Shown here: positions 23,897 through 35,404 of the stretch, in pieces
Layout of the letters: the number at the start of each line of letters is the position of its first letter
Position numbering within the stretch: position 1 is the stretch's first letter
Source of the DNA: Talaromyces rugulosus
Lineage: Eukaryota > Ascomycota > Eurotiomycetes > Eurotiales > Trichocomaceae
Direction of reading: 5' to 3'
Assembly (NCBI RefSeq): GCF_013368755.1
Contig: NC_049561.1
Coordinates: 1,798,001 to 1,862,000 of the forward strand
DNA length: 64,000 bases
Notes under the pieces: model-generated
Database searches by the model: none
What the model was told of the DNA's origin: nothing
What the model saw: the letters and a program-made list of their open reading frames with translations, nothing else
Program-made: the position numbers and the translations under genes

Positions 23897-24916
23897 CTAG
23901 ACAGCCTGTAGCTGTCCCCCTGAAGGCCTCACTTCTCTTTCTTCTGTCAGTAACGCATAGACAGAGCATCTATCTGCCGAGCTCGGCGTTTTAATACTTG
24001 GAATACTAGAAGAAGTCGATGCGGAAACACTATTGACAGCTTGAAAGCCCCTGTTATACACAGTAGAACCATGATAGCCGTGTGACTGCGGCTTCGGCGA
24101 GGCCTCTGGGCTTGGTCTCGGAGTTGGTGGCGAATGCTCTCGACCCAGACCCAGAGACAGGCTTTGAAGAAATGCGTGTTCAATTGCATGGGCCGATACA
24201 CGGAATTCGGATGAGTATTCGGCTGCAATCATGGACCAAAATGATTCACGATGTGCCTCATAGAGTGCCCGCACACGAGAGTAGTCAGAAACCGGCTTGT
24301 CTGCTCCTGTCTGAGGCAAGTATGTATCAAGACGTGGTAGTAGTGGCATGTACTTCGCATCCTGTTTTGGTAGGATGGGTACATGTGCGCGCTGCTGCTG
24401 CTGTTGGGAGGATATCTTATCATCCGGAGCCCCCCATTTCTGCGAACCCATTCCTGGGCTGCGCGGAGGAGATGTCACTGGAGATAACCGCGTGTGATGC
24501 AGATTATTCTCCGGTATATCTTGCTGCGAGGTAGAAACCGAGTTGAGAGATACCGTAGAGGAAATGGAGTCGGTGCGCCGGCGTGCATTGTTGCCATATG
24601 ACATTTGATGGTAATGCAAGCGGCAGGCGAGCTCCGTCTTTTTCAAGTGTGCGGCAATGTGCTTGTACGGCATCTTTTGCACCCGGGTTCGTAAGAGGTA
24701 AGCTTCCTATAACGAAGTTCTATGAGCAACTAGCTACTTAACGGGTGGGGGGTTTTTTTTGTGGGTTAATACCTCTTCCTCGGTCCATGCTCTGCCTCCA
24801 CCGGTAGACGAAGTGCGGCGGTGATGCTTGTGAGCTCGGTACTGGGATTGCTTAATGGACGAAGATGCCAATTGGCCAACAGTGTTATCAGAAACAGCGT
24901 GATTGATGGGAGACAT
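23897..24916 (-). CDS. Two-repeat Myb/SANT-like protein B
   Basis: Two exons on the minus strand, 24916-24773 and 24706-23897, give 317 residues. The start ATG is clear. The first Myb/SANT repeat begins at about residue 43 with RAWTEEEEAYLLRTRV, is split by the intron, and ends LACRLHYHQMSYG; it is followed by an RRR cluster. A Ser/Pro/Gln-rich linker (QQQQQ near 130) leads to a second, more divergent helical repeat, SRVRALYEAHRESFWSMIAAEY. The C-terminus is Ser/Pro-rich with SPPTPRPSPEASP, a likely proline-directed phosphorylation region. Presumed nuclear regulator. Aspergillus nidulans BasR is a Myb-like regulator of secondary metabolism, and an orthology test against it would be worthwhile, but I cannot claim it. 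Four ATCAATTGA-type palindromes lie within 1.1 kb upstream. Confidence 0.85.
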
Positions 24917-27757
24917 GATAGTTCAGTCTTTCGCAAGAATATGAATATAAAAATAAAGAAGAGAGTCTTCTGAGAATTAAGGAATTAAGTCGTCAAGGTG
25001 AACTGCAATGTAAGACACAGTTTCAATCAATTGAAAAGAGAAAAAAAAAAGTCTAGATAGACCACCCAACCAGTGGGATGGTAAAAAAAAAGAGACAAGG
25101 AAGTACGGACCGGCCAAGTACAAAGAACAAAGCATTCAGATTCCCCAAAGGCTGCTTGCTCTTTATCTACTTGTCCGGTTTCCAAAGGCCAATTTTTTAG
25201 AACTCTGATATGCCGGCATTGGAGGCTGATACAGGGTGGGTGGCATCGAATGCGGTAGTGCGCCATCCAACATGGTTTCCTGAACGTGTTTGGCAAAAGA
25301 CAAACTTAGCAGCCGGCTAGTTGAAGCTTGGTTCCTTAGTGTCTGATATTGAGTATCTTGTTCTTCTCAGGTGACTGAGTAGTAAAGGTGTGTTAGGTGA
25401 ATCCATCTCTAGAAAAGGAAAGAGGTCTGCCCAAACAAGCCAAGAGCGAAACAATAGTCTCGCTCTAGAGTAAAAGACATGCCAGGTACAGTTTGAGGCC
25501 CCCCAGTTTTAAGGCCATCTCCAGCCAAACACAATGAGTCTCAAAACTGTCAAAAGGTGGCCGGAGCGTTTCGCATGTTCCGTTTTGCGATAGCGGGGTG
25601 TGAGACATACCATATCCCTCCACAGACTGATCTACATCACGCAAATGTTTTCAGGGGGGCTATATCAATTGACACCAGTTCGATAGCAGATTGGATAATA
25701 AGTCGATGAAGTATATCAATTGATATTGACCAGCGAGGGATTATATTAGTCTTGAATTGAGATATAATGAAAAAAATAAAATAAAAACAACCAAAGCACT
25801 GTCTTCAGGAACTCATAAGGAAATAGAGTCCAGTCTCAATGCTGGTACACCGAATTTTCGGTGACCGTGGTCGGCCATGTGCGAGACGATTTTCCAAGAG
25901 AACTGAGCTAATGCAAGGGATCGACTATCGGCAAAACACAAAAGATAGATGGTGTCGAATTGAGTTAAACGACGTCACCGCTGGGATCAATTGATATTTC
26001 CGCTTTAGGCAAGAGGCGGGGCTGCTGCCACTATTAACGGACGGCCCGTTCCAGGTCGGGGCGGTGGCCAATCAGTGCGGAAAGAGCGGCATTTCTCAAA
26101 CCAGCCCAGTCTGTTTCGGATGTGAAGAGAAAATGATTACAGTGATCTTATTATTATGTGGCTGGTATGCGGTTTGATCTGTATTGCTGTCTCAAAGCCT
26201 ACCCCTAGAGATTTTTCTACGTCGGTTCCGCAAAGTCCGGTTCATTTTCGAGTCAACATAATTCGGCCTACCCACTATGGTGGAACTCACCTGTCAGTCG
26301 TGATGAGCAGTGCGCTCGGTAGTAGGAACTAGTGGGAAATTTGATGGCCTGGTACAGAAATCCAAACCCCTCAGCGCAGAAAGGGCCTAAGGCCTCTGCT
26401 GGGGGGCTGCTTTTGCTGTTCGTCTGTACTCGGTCCGTACCACAACAATTCATGTTTCACCATTGGCTCTTTCCAGCGTTTCCAACCAGTGAACTGCGTT
26501 ACCCGGACCCCCGAAACTGTGGCGGGGATCAAAAGTGGCCGAGCAAAGGCTAGATCGGGATGTCAGGTGTCAAAAGAGGAAGGCTTGAGTAGCTGGAGCG
26601 TCTCGAGCACTCGCTAAGCCAGTGCGATTTGAAACTGGGACAGGGGTGCCGCCGGCCTGAATCGGGAGGAAAGTCGATACCTGAACCGGACGAATCTGAA
26701 AGGGCATTGACAAGGGTATTCAGACTGAGGGCCAGTCGATGCATTTAAATTTGTGTGCGTGGGTGTGGTGTTGGGGACGATGATCCAAAAAAGTTAAGGC
26801 GTCCTGTTGTAGTCAGCTGCCTTTGTTCAAGGCAACCCGACTGTCTGCAGTTGGGTATGTATCGCAATTGGCCTGTGGTGTCTTGGCAGTATATTGTATC
26901 ATGCGGTCACTACTAGTAGTTGGGGCCTTTTCACTGAGATAACAAGCCAGTCATCCCGGCTGGCATTATGAAGACCAAACCGGGCTTCAAGGATACAAAC
27001 CAGAGCGATTCCCGACGCATTTCTATGCTGTCCGCCAGGATGTAGCCATAATGGTGAACCAGCCACCGAAAAAACCACTCAGAACCGAGCTGCTGCATTT
27101 CCCGGGGCAGTCGTCCCAGCTGAGTGGACATCGAACGGGGTTCTAGATGGGCGGCCACAATAAGCTTCGGGGCCCACCAGCCGCCCCAGTAGCTTCTTCC
27201 CTCTACCACTCCCCGACCGGCTCAACCTTAACCGGACCAGTCAACTCGGTACTGTGTTCTGTCTCCTTGTCATCGCGTTCTCTCGTCCTCGGTGCTGACC
27301 AGCTGCTGCTAGAGAGAGCAAGGGCGGAAAAAAAAGGACTTGCTTCCCTCGTCAACCCTGAGAATGCCGCGGGTCCAGTGAAACGACCCCTCTTTTCCTC
27401 GGCCCCTCTCCGAACGCGTTGTCATTGCTGCTATTTTTCTGAACCGATACATGTCTTGCTCGTCAGATTGCTGGCAGCCCTCAGCAGTTGCTCTTTATCT
27501 CGCGGGGAACCAGAGCTATCCCCTTTCCTGTTGACTCTGCTGACCGTCGGGTCTCCTGGGATTGCGTACGCTCTTCTCACTCAGCCTTACGACCAAGTTT
27601 GTACCTTTTGTTACTCGTGTAACGACCGACTCGCTGCTCGAGTCTCTAACAAAAACTCCGCTGGGTGCACTCCCTTTTGTATTGATACTATAGCCACCCT
27701 ACGTACAGATGAAAAGAAACTCCACTTTGATTGCCGCCTTGAAGCAATCCGTTCATC
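24917..27757. other. Divergent intergenic region between Myb genes B and C
   Basis: 2.8 kb between the divergent starts of Myb B and Myb C. Palindromes ATCAATTGA occur at 25026, 25664, 25715 and 25986. The part from 27.1 kb is GC- and pyrimidine-richer and is probably the Myb C leader. It contains an ATG-started frame of 221 codons (27147-27812) that overlaps the Myb C start in another frame. No conserved domain seen. Confidence 0.5.
25663..25995. promoter_or_regulatory. Cluster of ATCAATTGAT palindromes upstream of Myb B
   Basis: TATCAATTGACA at 25663-25674, the perfect 14-bp palindrome ATATCAATTGATAT at 25713-25726, and ATCAATTGAT at 25986-25995. A fourth copy lies at 25026-25035, 110 nt before the Myb B start. 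The same core recurs elsewhere in the window. Candidate dimeric transcription factor site, inferred from symmetry and clustering only. Confidence 0.4.
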
Positions 27758-28835
27758 ATGTCGTAAGTGCATAATTTCTTGTCTCTGGAACAGACTCTTT
27801 CTCCTGCGTTGAGCCAAGAAGATACGAAACGTTTTATTTGTTGTAATTGTTTCCATCTTATGTACTCCGAAAACAGATCGTCGCATGGATCAGGATATTC
27901 ATTCTTCATCATTAAACGTCGATCGTCTTTTTCCTTTTGTTGACGCGGGCGTCCTCTTTGCTAGGATTGGCCAACGACCGACTTTTACTAACTACGTCCC
28001 ACACCGACCCCCAGATCACCACTAACTCCAAAGCGTATCAAAACCTCAGCTTCCGCTAATAATCCTGCTCGTTCGTTGGCTCAGCAACAGGCACATAACA
28101 ACGAACAACCTGCTACTTCGCCTGTTGCTGTTCCCACACCTGCCTCTGCCCCGCCTGTGTCAATGTCTCCTCAGACTACACAACCTCAGCAATCCGTGAA
28201 CCCCCGCAAAAGGCGTTCATCTCCGTCGCGTTCGTCTTTTTCTGTCATGCCTGTAGCTCCCACCGCAGATACGGGGGTTGCCCCTCAGGACCCGATAGAG
28301 GCCTCGCCCAAGAAAAAAGGCCGAACCAACACCCCATGGACTGCAGAAGAGGAACAGAGGTTGAAAGTGATGCGCGATGCCGGCAAGAGCTGGAGTGAGA
28401 TCGCCAAGGTGAGTTCATCCTGCCCCATCCTCTGTACGCTCCTCTCATGCATTGGACATAGACCTTTCCCGTTCGAACTGAAGGAAGCGTAAAGAAACAT
28501 TGGTACAAGGTAGGGTTGGACCAAACTTGATGGGGCGATGGACTCTAATGCTAATTTTGATCACTAGGACATGCACTATGCAGAATTTGGCGAAGACGAA
28601 GTATGATTAAGTTTATTTCTTAGTGGTTGCTCAACTCTGTTCCTAACCGAGCCATAGTCGATAGCTTTGCGCGAGGCCATCAAAGAATACGAATCCAACA
28701 AATGGAAAGTTATCGGACAAAAGGTTGGGAAACCTGCAAAGGTAAGGCCGAATTCTCTTTTGGAACTTGTCCAATACTTATTTGCGTTCGCAGGCATGTG
28801 AACAATACGCCAAAGAGCATTTTAAAAACCTCTGA
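27758..28835 (+). CDS. Two-repeat Myb/SANT-like protein C
   Basis: Six exons: 27758-27762, 28015-28408, 28462-28509, 28568-28600, 28658-28741 and 28794-28835, giving 201 residues. The first exon carries only ATGTC before a GTAAGT donor. A 252-nt intron with branch TACTAAC ends at CAG 28014 and restores the codon to read MSSPLTPKRIKTS. The N-terminal 80 residues are Pro/Gln/Ser-rich with basic clusters (PRKRR, PKKKGR). Two adjacent Myb/SANT repeats follow: TPWTAEEEQRLKVMRDAGKS to KKHWYKDM, and ESIALREAIKEYESNKW to CEQYAKEHFKNL at the very C-terminus. This is the most canonical of the four Myb-like genes, and its second repeat closely resembles that of Myb D. Presumed nuclear DNA-binding protein. 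All junctions are frame-consistent. Confidence 0.88.
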
Positions 28836-29832
28836 CGCCTTTCCTTCCGTTTACGTGTCTCATCCAATCGTTATGCTCTACCGACGCGGCTGTTTTATTA
28901 GTGCAAGGAAAACTAGGGTCACGAAGTCTTATGAACTCTTTCTTATCTTTCTTCTTCTTCTTTTTCTTATTTCTCTTGGCTTTTATTGATTGCCAGGCTC
29001 ACGGGATGTCTTGGGTTATGGCGTCTTGACGGGATATCAGTTTGGCATGCAGGCATTTTAGCGGGACAGCTGGAAGATTCCTTTCTCAATGAAATTCTTG
29101 TTGAAATAATACTATAACAGAATGTATAAATATTGTTTGTAGCGTGTGATTGGCGCGCAAACAGTCCCGAAGGCCCGGTCTCGGAGGCTGCAGAAAAGGG
29201 GTTCTAGAAGGCGGCCTGGCCAATCTCATTGGTCGAATATGTAACCGCCCCACATATTTCCTCATCGCCATTTTTGACTTTTTTTTTGACTCTTTTGCCC
29301 CTCGTGACTTATTAAGGATTGCTTGAGCTTGAACAACGCTTCAATTGTTTATTATTCAGGCGTCGGATTATCATCGGGGAGAAGCAACTCCGACTGCTTG
29401 TGCGTAGGTTTTGCCAGTGTTGCAAGCATCTGTCTCTTGTACTACATGCTGACTGATACGTCGCAGGATTCAACCCGCCACTATCATATCTCTTCAGTAC
29501 ATCTCACCCCCACTACTCTCACCTGAACCTGGGAGAGAAATGCAAACATGAGACTGGACAGCGTGGATTATCTTGATCAAGGTACCAAAGTAAATTGACT
29601 GCATGGAGACCGGTGTCCGACCACGCTTGTGCAACAGCAGTAGCGCACATCCTTTACTGTGAAGTTTTTTCACCTGCTGCTGTTGCATGTCGTGTCGTTC
29701 TGAGAGTATACGGTTGAACTTGATCTGGATAATTCCAGCGAAAGGACTCGTGCATGCTTTCGTTTTCTCCCTTCTATTGCTCTAGCCCGAGTGAGTCTTT
29801 TCACTTCGTACTAACAATACCTGTGATATAGA
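28836..29832. other. Intergenic, no gene recognised
   Basis: T-rich 3-prime flank of Myb C followed by the permease promoter. Short frames only; nothing supported. Confidence 0.55.
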
Positions 29833-31628
29833 ATGGGTCCACAAGTTGAGGAAATCAACGTAGCCGGGCCTGGTAAGGCTGAGAAAGCCGAAGCCCTCAC
29901 CCCAAGGCACGAAGGTGATGATGATACCCAAGCCCCAATCCCTCAGCGCCTGAGAGGCCTGCGGGGTTACGTGAAGCGATTCGAAGACCAGCTAGTCCAG
30001 TACAACGTCGAAGCTCGTGGAATAGAGCGCGTCGAGGAAAATGAGCGTCATGTTCTCAGCTGGGTCGCCTATGTACAGGTCTTCTTGCTATGGGTTTCGA
30101 TCAATCTAGCAGCAAACAATGTCACACTAGGCATGCTCGGCCCGGCTGTATACGAGCTCAGCTTTCGTGATTCTGCTCTGTGCTCGGTGTTTGGTGCTTT
30201 TATCGGCTCCCTCGCTGCTGCGTGGGCTGCCACATGGGGACCTGTGTCGGGAAATCGAACTTTGGTAAGCGTCTTTTGGTGAAACTAAAAAAACCCAGTC
30301 CCACTTTTGCTCATAAACTTCTGTAGGTATTTGGACGTTATGCCATGGGATGGTGGCCAAGCAAGATTATCGTCTTGCTGAACATCGTCCAAATGATCGG
30401 TTATTGCTTGATTGACTGTGTCGTTGGTGGCCAGATTCTCTCGGCGGTGTCCCCGAATTATAGAGTCTCGGTGGCAGTTGGTATGCTAAAACCAGCGTTT
30501 CCTATCCATATATTTTCTGACCTCATTTAAAAGGTATTGTCGTTGTTGCCATCATCACTTGGTGTATTGCCACGTTCGGCATCAAGATATTCCACTACTA
30601 CGAACGGTATGTCTCGCCGACGCAACTTTGATGACCTTCATTCTGACGTACCGAAGCTTTGCATTCCTCCCTCAACTAATCGTCATATGTATCCTCTTTG
30701 GCGTTTCTGCAAACAAGTATGATCTTCAAACACCATCCGTTGGTAATAGCGCGACGATTGCTGGTAATAGGCTTTCATTCTTCTCCATCTGCCTAAGCGC
30801 AGCCATCACTTATGCGCCATTGGCCGCCGACTTTTTCGTCTACTACCCACCAAACACTCCCAAAGTTATAAGCTTCGGCCTTACTTTCCTCGGCTTGGTG
30901 TTGTCGTTTAGCATGGCATTCTTAGTTGGCATTGGCCTGGCTAGTGGTATCGGCACCGACAAGGCCTACTCTGACGCATGGAACGTCGGTGCTGGAGCTC
31001 TCATTGTCGAAGGATTCAGCCCCGTGAAGGGCTTTGGAAAATTCTGCTCCGTAATTGTTGCGCTCGGTCTCATCTCCAACACTATTCCGCCGACATACTC
31101 AGCCGGAATCGATTTCCAGATCCTCGGTCGCTATGCCGAACTAGTACCCCGTATTGTCTGGAACACAATCGGCGTCATCATCTACACCGTCTGCGCACTA
31201 GCCGGCCAAAGCCACCTGTCGGAGATTTTCACCAATTTCCTGGCCCTGATGGGGTACTGGGTGGCCATCTGGCTAGCCATCCTTCTCGAAGAGAGATTCA
31301 TTTTCCGCCGTCGTAGCGGATATAACTGGGCCATCTGGGACGATCCAACCAAGCTACCCATCGGCGCCGCTGCCTTTGTGGCCTTTGTAGTTGGCTGGGT
31401 TGGTGCTGTCATCTGTATGGCGCAGGTGTGGTACATTGGTCCTCTGGCCAAGTTGGTTGGAGATGCTGGTGCTGATGTAACTCTCCCTTTCTCTCTCTTT
31501 CGTTTACTGGTTTTTTTTTCTTCTTCGTGCTGACTGATTCATAGATGGGTAATTATGTCGGCTTCTCATGGGCTGCTTTAGTCTACCCTCCATTACGATA
31601 CTTGGAACTTCGTTATATTGGACGGTAG
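29833..31628 (+). CDS. Purine-cytosine permease (NCS1 family, Fcy type)
   Basis: Five exons, 29833-30264, 30327-30480, 30534-30606, 30657-31476 and 31545-31628, give 520 residues. NCS1 transporters of this branch import cytosine, adenine, guanine and hypoxanthine with protons across the plasma membrane. The soluble N-terminus ends in the family segment RGIERVEENER. The first membrane span carries SINLAANN and TLGMLGP, and later spans have GRYAMGWWPSK, KAYSDAWNVGAGALI and ISNTIPPTYSAGIDFQ, all typical of Fcy permeases, with about twelve hydrophobic segments. Length and intron density match Aspergillus fcyB-like genes, but several paralogs exist, so no symbol is assigned. The last exon encodes only 27 residues ending ELRYIGR. 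It is not obviously linked in function to the flanking Myb-like genes. Confidence 0.93.
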
Positions 31629-32060
31629 TTGTGTGCCGTTTCGAATAAACGAAGTCGGGTAGAGTCGAACAATTACTGTGTTGTATAAATAACAACACAA
31701 CGATTTATGTCTGCTTGAGTTTCACGCTTATTAGACATGCATATCCGCGGGGCCGATCAAAATAGAATTTTAATTTTTTTTTAGAATATTGCATTACAAG
31801 TGCTTCGTGTGATTAACTCACACAAGCCAGCTTTAAAATACTAGAAAATCCAAAAGTCTTAAAACTGAAACGTATGCTCTTTCACATCTATTCTTCATTC
31901 CCCTCGACTATACTACAAAGATTTGGGTGGGTAACAAATGAAAAAAAAAAGTCGATGTCTTGTATCAAGATATATTTCCTGTGCGTTGCTCAAAATGATT
32001 CGCAAGTAAAAGGCTTTTTTTAAAAAATTACGAATCAACCTTGGAAAGGATGCATCGCAT
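31629..32060. other. Convergent 3-prime flanks
   Basis: AT-rich 432 bp between the convergent permease and cox4 genes, with T runs at 31769-31782. No coding sequence seen. Confidence 0.6.
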
Positions 32061-33110
32061 TTATCGGTACCAGTACTCGGGCTTGACGTAGTCTGCAAAA
32101 GTCTTGGGCTCCTCGTAGGCGGGGTGGCCGTGGCCGTGGCCGTGGTCGTCTGCACAATTTAGTTAATACACATACATTATTATTATAAGCGTCAATACTT
32201 ACGAGCATGGGGGTCTTCCTCGGGGCCAACGTAGTTGAGCTTGACGACATTGCCGCACTCGTTGCAGCGCTCAATGGGGCGCTCGCGGGAAACCTATATT
32301 CCATTTTATCAGAATCTTATTCAAAATAAGAAAGGGTGGAGTGAATACGCACAGTCAACCAGTTGACAATGTGAGAGTCGGCAGGGTAGCCGGTGCAACC
32401 AGCGTATTGCTCATCACCACCACCGGTAACCAGAATTGGGTTTTCCAGGGTTCCTAAACCAGGCACACAATTCCATTAGCCTTCAGTTTCCTTCTTCTAG
32501 AAGGAATATAAGTGATTGAAATGACGTACCCTTGCGAGAAGCATCGAGAGGCCTCTGGTCGAAAACATCAATTCCCTGCATCTTTCCGATCAATTCGAGA
32601 CGTTCCAGACCGGTGGCCTGTTCGATATCAGTGGGGACGCTTCCGGGCTTGCTTCCGGGGGGAAGAAGGTCGTCCTCGGTCTTGATATCTATATTGCATC
32701 AAATTCGTAGGTTAGATTGTGTGTTTTTTGAGGTCCTTGTCATTTGGTGGGGGTGGAAAATCGGATGGTCGCGATTTAGAACCAAAAACCGACAGAGTGA
32801 GAGGGACATGCGAATTGGGAAGAAATCGGGTCTGCAAACCTTCGTAGGGAACGACTTTGCCGGGGACGTTGAGCTTGTTGTCGACTGCGGGATAAGAGAC
32901 ATGTTAGCACACCCCAATTCTTTCTTGTATCACGCGATTCTAACGACACAAAAAGCCTAGGAGGCCAATTGAAACCAGATTTGCGATATTCACGGAGCAA
33001 TGGCAGGACAACATACGGCGAGTCATCGACGAGGTGAAAGGACGAGCCTTGACGAAAGCCCTGACAGGGGCACGCCTGGCGATGGTGGAAACAGCGCGAG
33101 AGGCGAACAT
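32061..33110 (-). CDS. cox4: Cytochrome c oxidase subunit IV (Cox4; mammalian COX5B type)
   Basis: Six exons on the minus strand: 33110-33017, 32884-32840, 32688-32530, 32453-32353, 32293-32203 and 32149-32061, encoding 192 residues. It is a nuclear-encoded zinc-binding subunit of respiratory complex IV, facing the mitochondrial matrix. The N-terminus MFASRAVSTIARRAPVRAF is an Arg-rich, acid-free amphipathic presequence. The mature part has EDDLLPPGSKPGSVPTDIEQATG, the YAGCTGYPADSHIVNW segment and the CNECG zinc-ligand pair. The C-terminus is unusual in a His/Gly run, HGHGHGHP, just before PAYEEPKTFADYVKPEYWY. All splice junctions keep frame. CCAAT boxes lie about 240 and 275 nt upstream, as expected for HapB/C/E-controlled respiratory genes. 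Confidence 0.95.
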
Positions 33111-34152
33111 TGTCAATTGTTGCCACTCTTTTCTCTTCGTATAAGAATTAAAGTGAAACTGGGGGCGGCGTTCCGGAGAGCGGAGAGCAATTGGCGAAGC
33201 AAAGACTTCGGGAACTGAGGTTGAGGTCGAGGTGCGGTGGTGAGGTGAGGTTCCTACTCGGTCCGTCATCTATACCGAAAACGGCATGGCGTCGCTGAAG
33301 AACTCGGCTCTTAGTCAGCCACTCTTCCGACGCAATTCCCTGTGCTGTGATTGGCCGATATTCAGAGCTGTCTTTATACTACAACCAATTTTGATTGTAT
33401 ATATGCTTACTTTGATTAGTATTAAACATGCTGATTGCTGATGGATAGTGTATGGCTTATTTTGGTGAGCTGTTTTGCCGAAATTTTCTTTTGGATCTTG
33501 AATTATTCAGATTGCATGTGATTTTAACTACCCGTGTACTCGTGTTTACATTGAATCGCATGAAGCTCGAAATATTCTCAAATAAATTTATCTATAGCCA
33601 ATTGATGTAAAAATGGAGATTAATTACTTAAAATTAGGGAAGCTATAGCTGGCCGAGCTGCAAAGCGGACTATGTCAATATATAATATGCGTACATCTAT
33701 ACGTAAGAAAGCTGGTTGGCAGCTGATGAGCACATAATCCGACAAATATGATCATTAAATGTCTACAAGTCATCTAAGTATTCGATGTTGAGATATATCA
33801 TGACATCTACCTTTTTGGAAATTCGTTGTTTTCATGTTCGAAATCTCAAGGGACACCAGAGCGCCAGACTTTGATTATGTATAACAGGTGATGGTAGTGG
33901 TGGTAGTTCCACTCAAGAGCATCCAGAATTTTACAGAGGCAAGCAAGCAAACACCACAGAAAAACAAAACAAAAGAGGCAACGGTCTATTTTTTTCAAGC
34001 CAAAATGAAACTCCTTGAAAAGATGGAAGGAGCAAAGCACGCCTGCTTTTACCATATACCGATATCTCGCGTGAACACAAAAAAAATACAGTAATGCTGC
34101 CAGGCTGTGGATAGATATCGAGTCTTGTTCGCAACTCCCAACAGGTCTGTAT
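33111..34152. other. cox4 promoter and 3-prime flank of Myb D
   Basis: The right part is AT-rich 3-prime flank of Myb D. The cox4 promoter part holds two CCAAT boxes. No coding frame supported. Confidence 0.55.
33350..33354 (-). promoter_or_regulatory. CCAAT box of the cox4 promoter
   Basis: CCAATCA in the cox4 orientation, 240 nt before its start codon and directly preceded by TATCGG. CCAAT boxes are established HapB/C/E sites in respiratory genes of Aspergillus. Another CCAAT in the plus orientation is at 33385-33389. Confidence 0.5.
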
Positions 34153-35404
34153 CTATAATTCCGTGGCCTTTTCACGACAAGCCGCCGGAGTAAAACCGTG
34201 GCCGACTTTTCCTGCGATGATCCGCCAGCGGTCATTCTCGTAGTCTTGGGTTGCATTTCGCAGCCTTTGCACCTAATAGTCAAAAGAGTTTAGCGATTGC
34301 GATTTCAATGGAGGAGAACCCCCGGTTAGGACTGATATTCTTACCATTTCATCCGTCCAAACCGTATCTTTGGCTTTTAATTTGGTGCAATACCGCACTT
34401 GTAAAGTGCCGCTTGTTCTCCCGGGGAAGAAATCCGATATTTGCTTCCAGGTCAAGTTTTTATTCTCTTTCAATTCAACGAGCAAAGAATCCTCCTCCGG
34501 GGTAAACTTTAGCTTCGGTCCGCGCGGCCGGGGCGCCGGATCTGGCATCCCAGCCTGTCCAACAACACTCGGGAGGCCGGAAGACATAGGAGGTGAATTC
34601 ATGTCGCCGCCAGCCTGCTGCGATGGATGAATCAGGGCCTGTGGTAGTCTATGGTGATGATGATGATGCTGTTGCTGCTGGGGATGTATCGGCGGCGGTA
34701 AAGCATAAGTGCGATGCGGAGTGGACGAATCACTATGAGCAGACATCATCATGTCGGGCGATTGAGTCCCCTCTGGGTGCGAATCTGTTTTTAGCATCTG
34801 GAATCCCAGGTCCAGTCGATTTTCATCTTCGCTCCCTTCGCCTCCGTCGACCCGCGCCCGCTTCGGAGCCCGGGAAGGCTGGAACTGGAGCGGATTTGGA
34901 GGATACTGAGATGAAAGCGGGGGTGGAGCAAGCTGGTGTGGGTTCATAAGGAGCGGCTGCGGATGGACATCTGGAACGACGGAATGAGTGACCGAGGCTC
35001 GCAGCATAGAAGGACTGGCATGTTGAGAATGTTGCTGCTGCTGTTGGTGGTGGTGGTGATGATGGTGCTGCTGTCCGGGGGCAGGTTGCTGCGCACCACG
35101 GGGCACAAACGGCATTTCAGCAGTCGCCCCATGGTGCACGACCTGTGGCTGGGTTGTTTGATAAACAAGCAAACCAGACTGTTCTTGCGACTTGCTATTG
35201 TCCTGAGAGGCGTAGTCGAGCGAATAGTTGCGATATGGGTCCGCCAGCGTCGCGGTTTCCCTCTTGAGACCTGCTAGAGCTCGAGAAAGCTCTGGCAGGT
35301 CGCATAGATCATTAAATGCAAGAATGGACGCGGCGTCTAGGCGATATTGCTGCGCTGCTGACACGGTGCTCGCCTGTTGCCCTTTATTATTAGTCTCGTG
35401 TTGC
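34153..35404 (-). CDS. Two-repeat Myb/SANT-like protein D (5-prime end unresolved)
   Basis: Main exon from about 35404 to 34345 and last exon 34272-34153 on the minus strand, giving about 392 residues plus a short missing N-terminus. The main frame has no usable ATG at its start, so at least one upstream exon is needed. Candidates are ATG 35916 with a GTATGA donor after 35882 joined at 35404, or ATG 36153 with a GTAAGT donor after 36124 joined at 35373. The N-terminal half is disordered, with two His/Gln runs (HHHHHHHQQQQQ and QQQQHHHHHH) and an SRAPKRARVDGGEG nuclear-signal-like patch. Near the C-terminus are two Myb/SANT repeats: LKFTPEEDSLLVELKENKNL to RYCTKLKAKD, and TVWTDEMVQRLRNATQDY to AACREKATEL at the end. 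Its second repeat resembles that of Myb C (YEN/S-x-x-W-x-x-I-x-x-K-V-G). Confidence 0.82.

Noticed and set aside
26931..27209. 92-codon minus-strand frame opposite the Myb C leader
   Set aside because: It begins with GTG, has no known domain and lies opposite a probable 5-prime leader.
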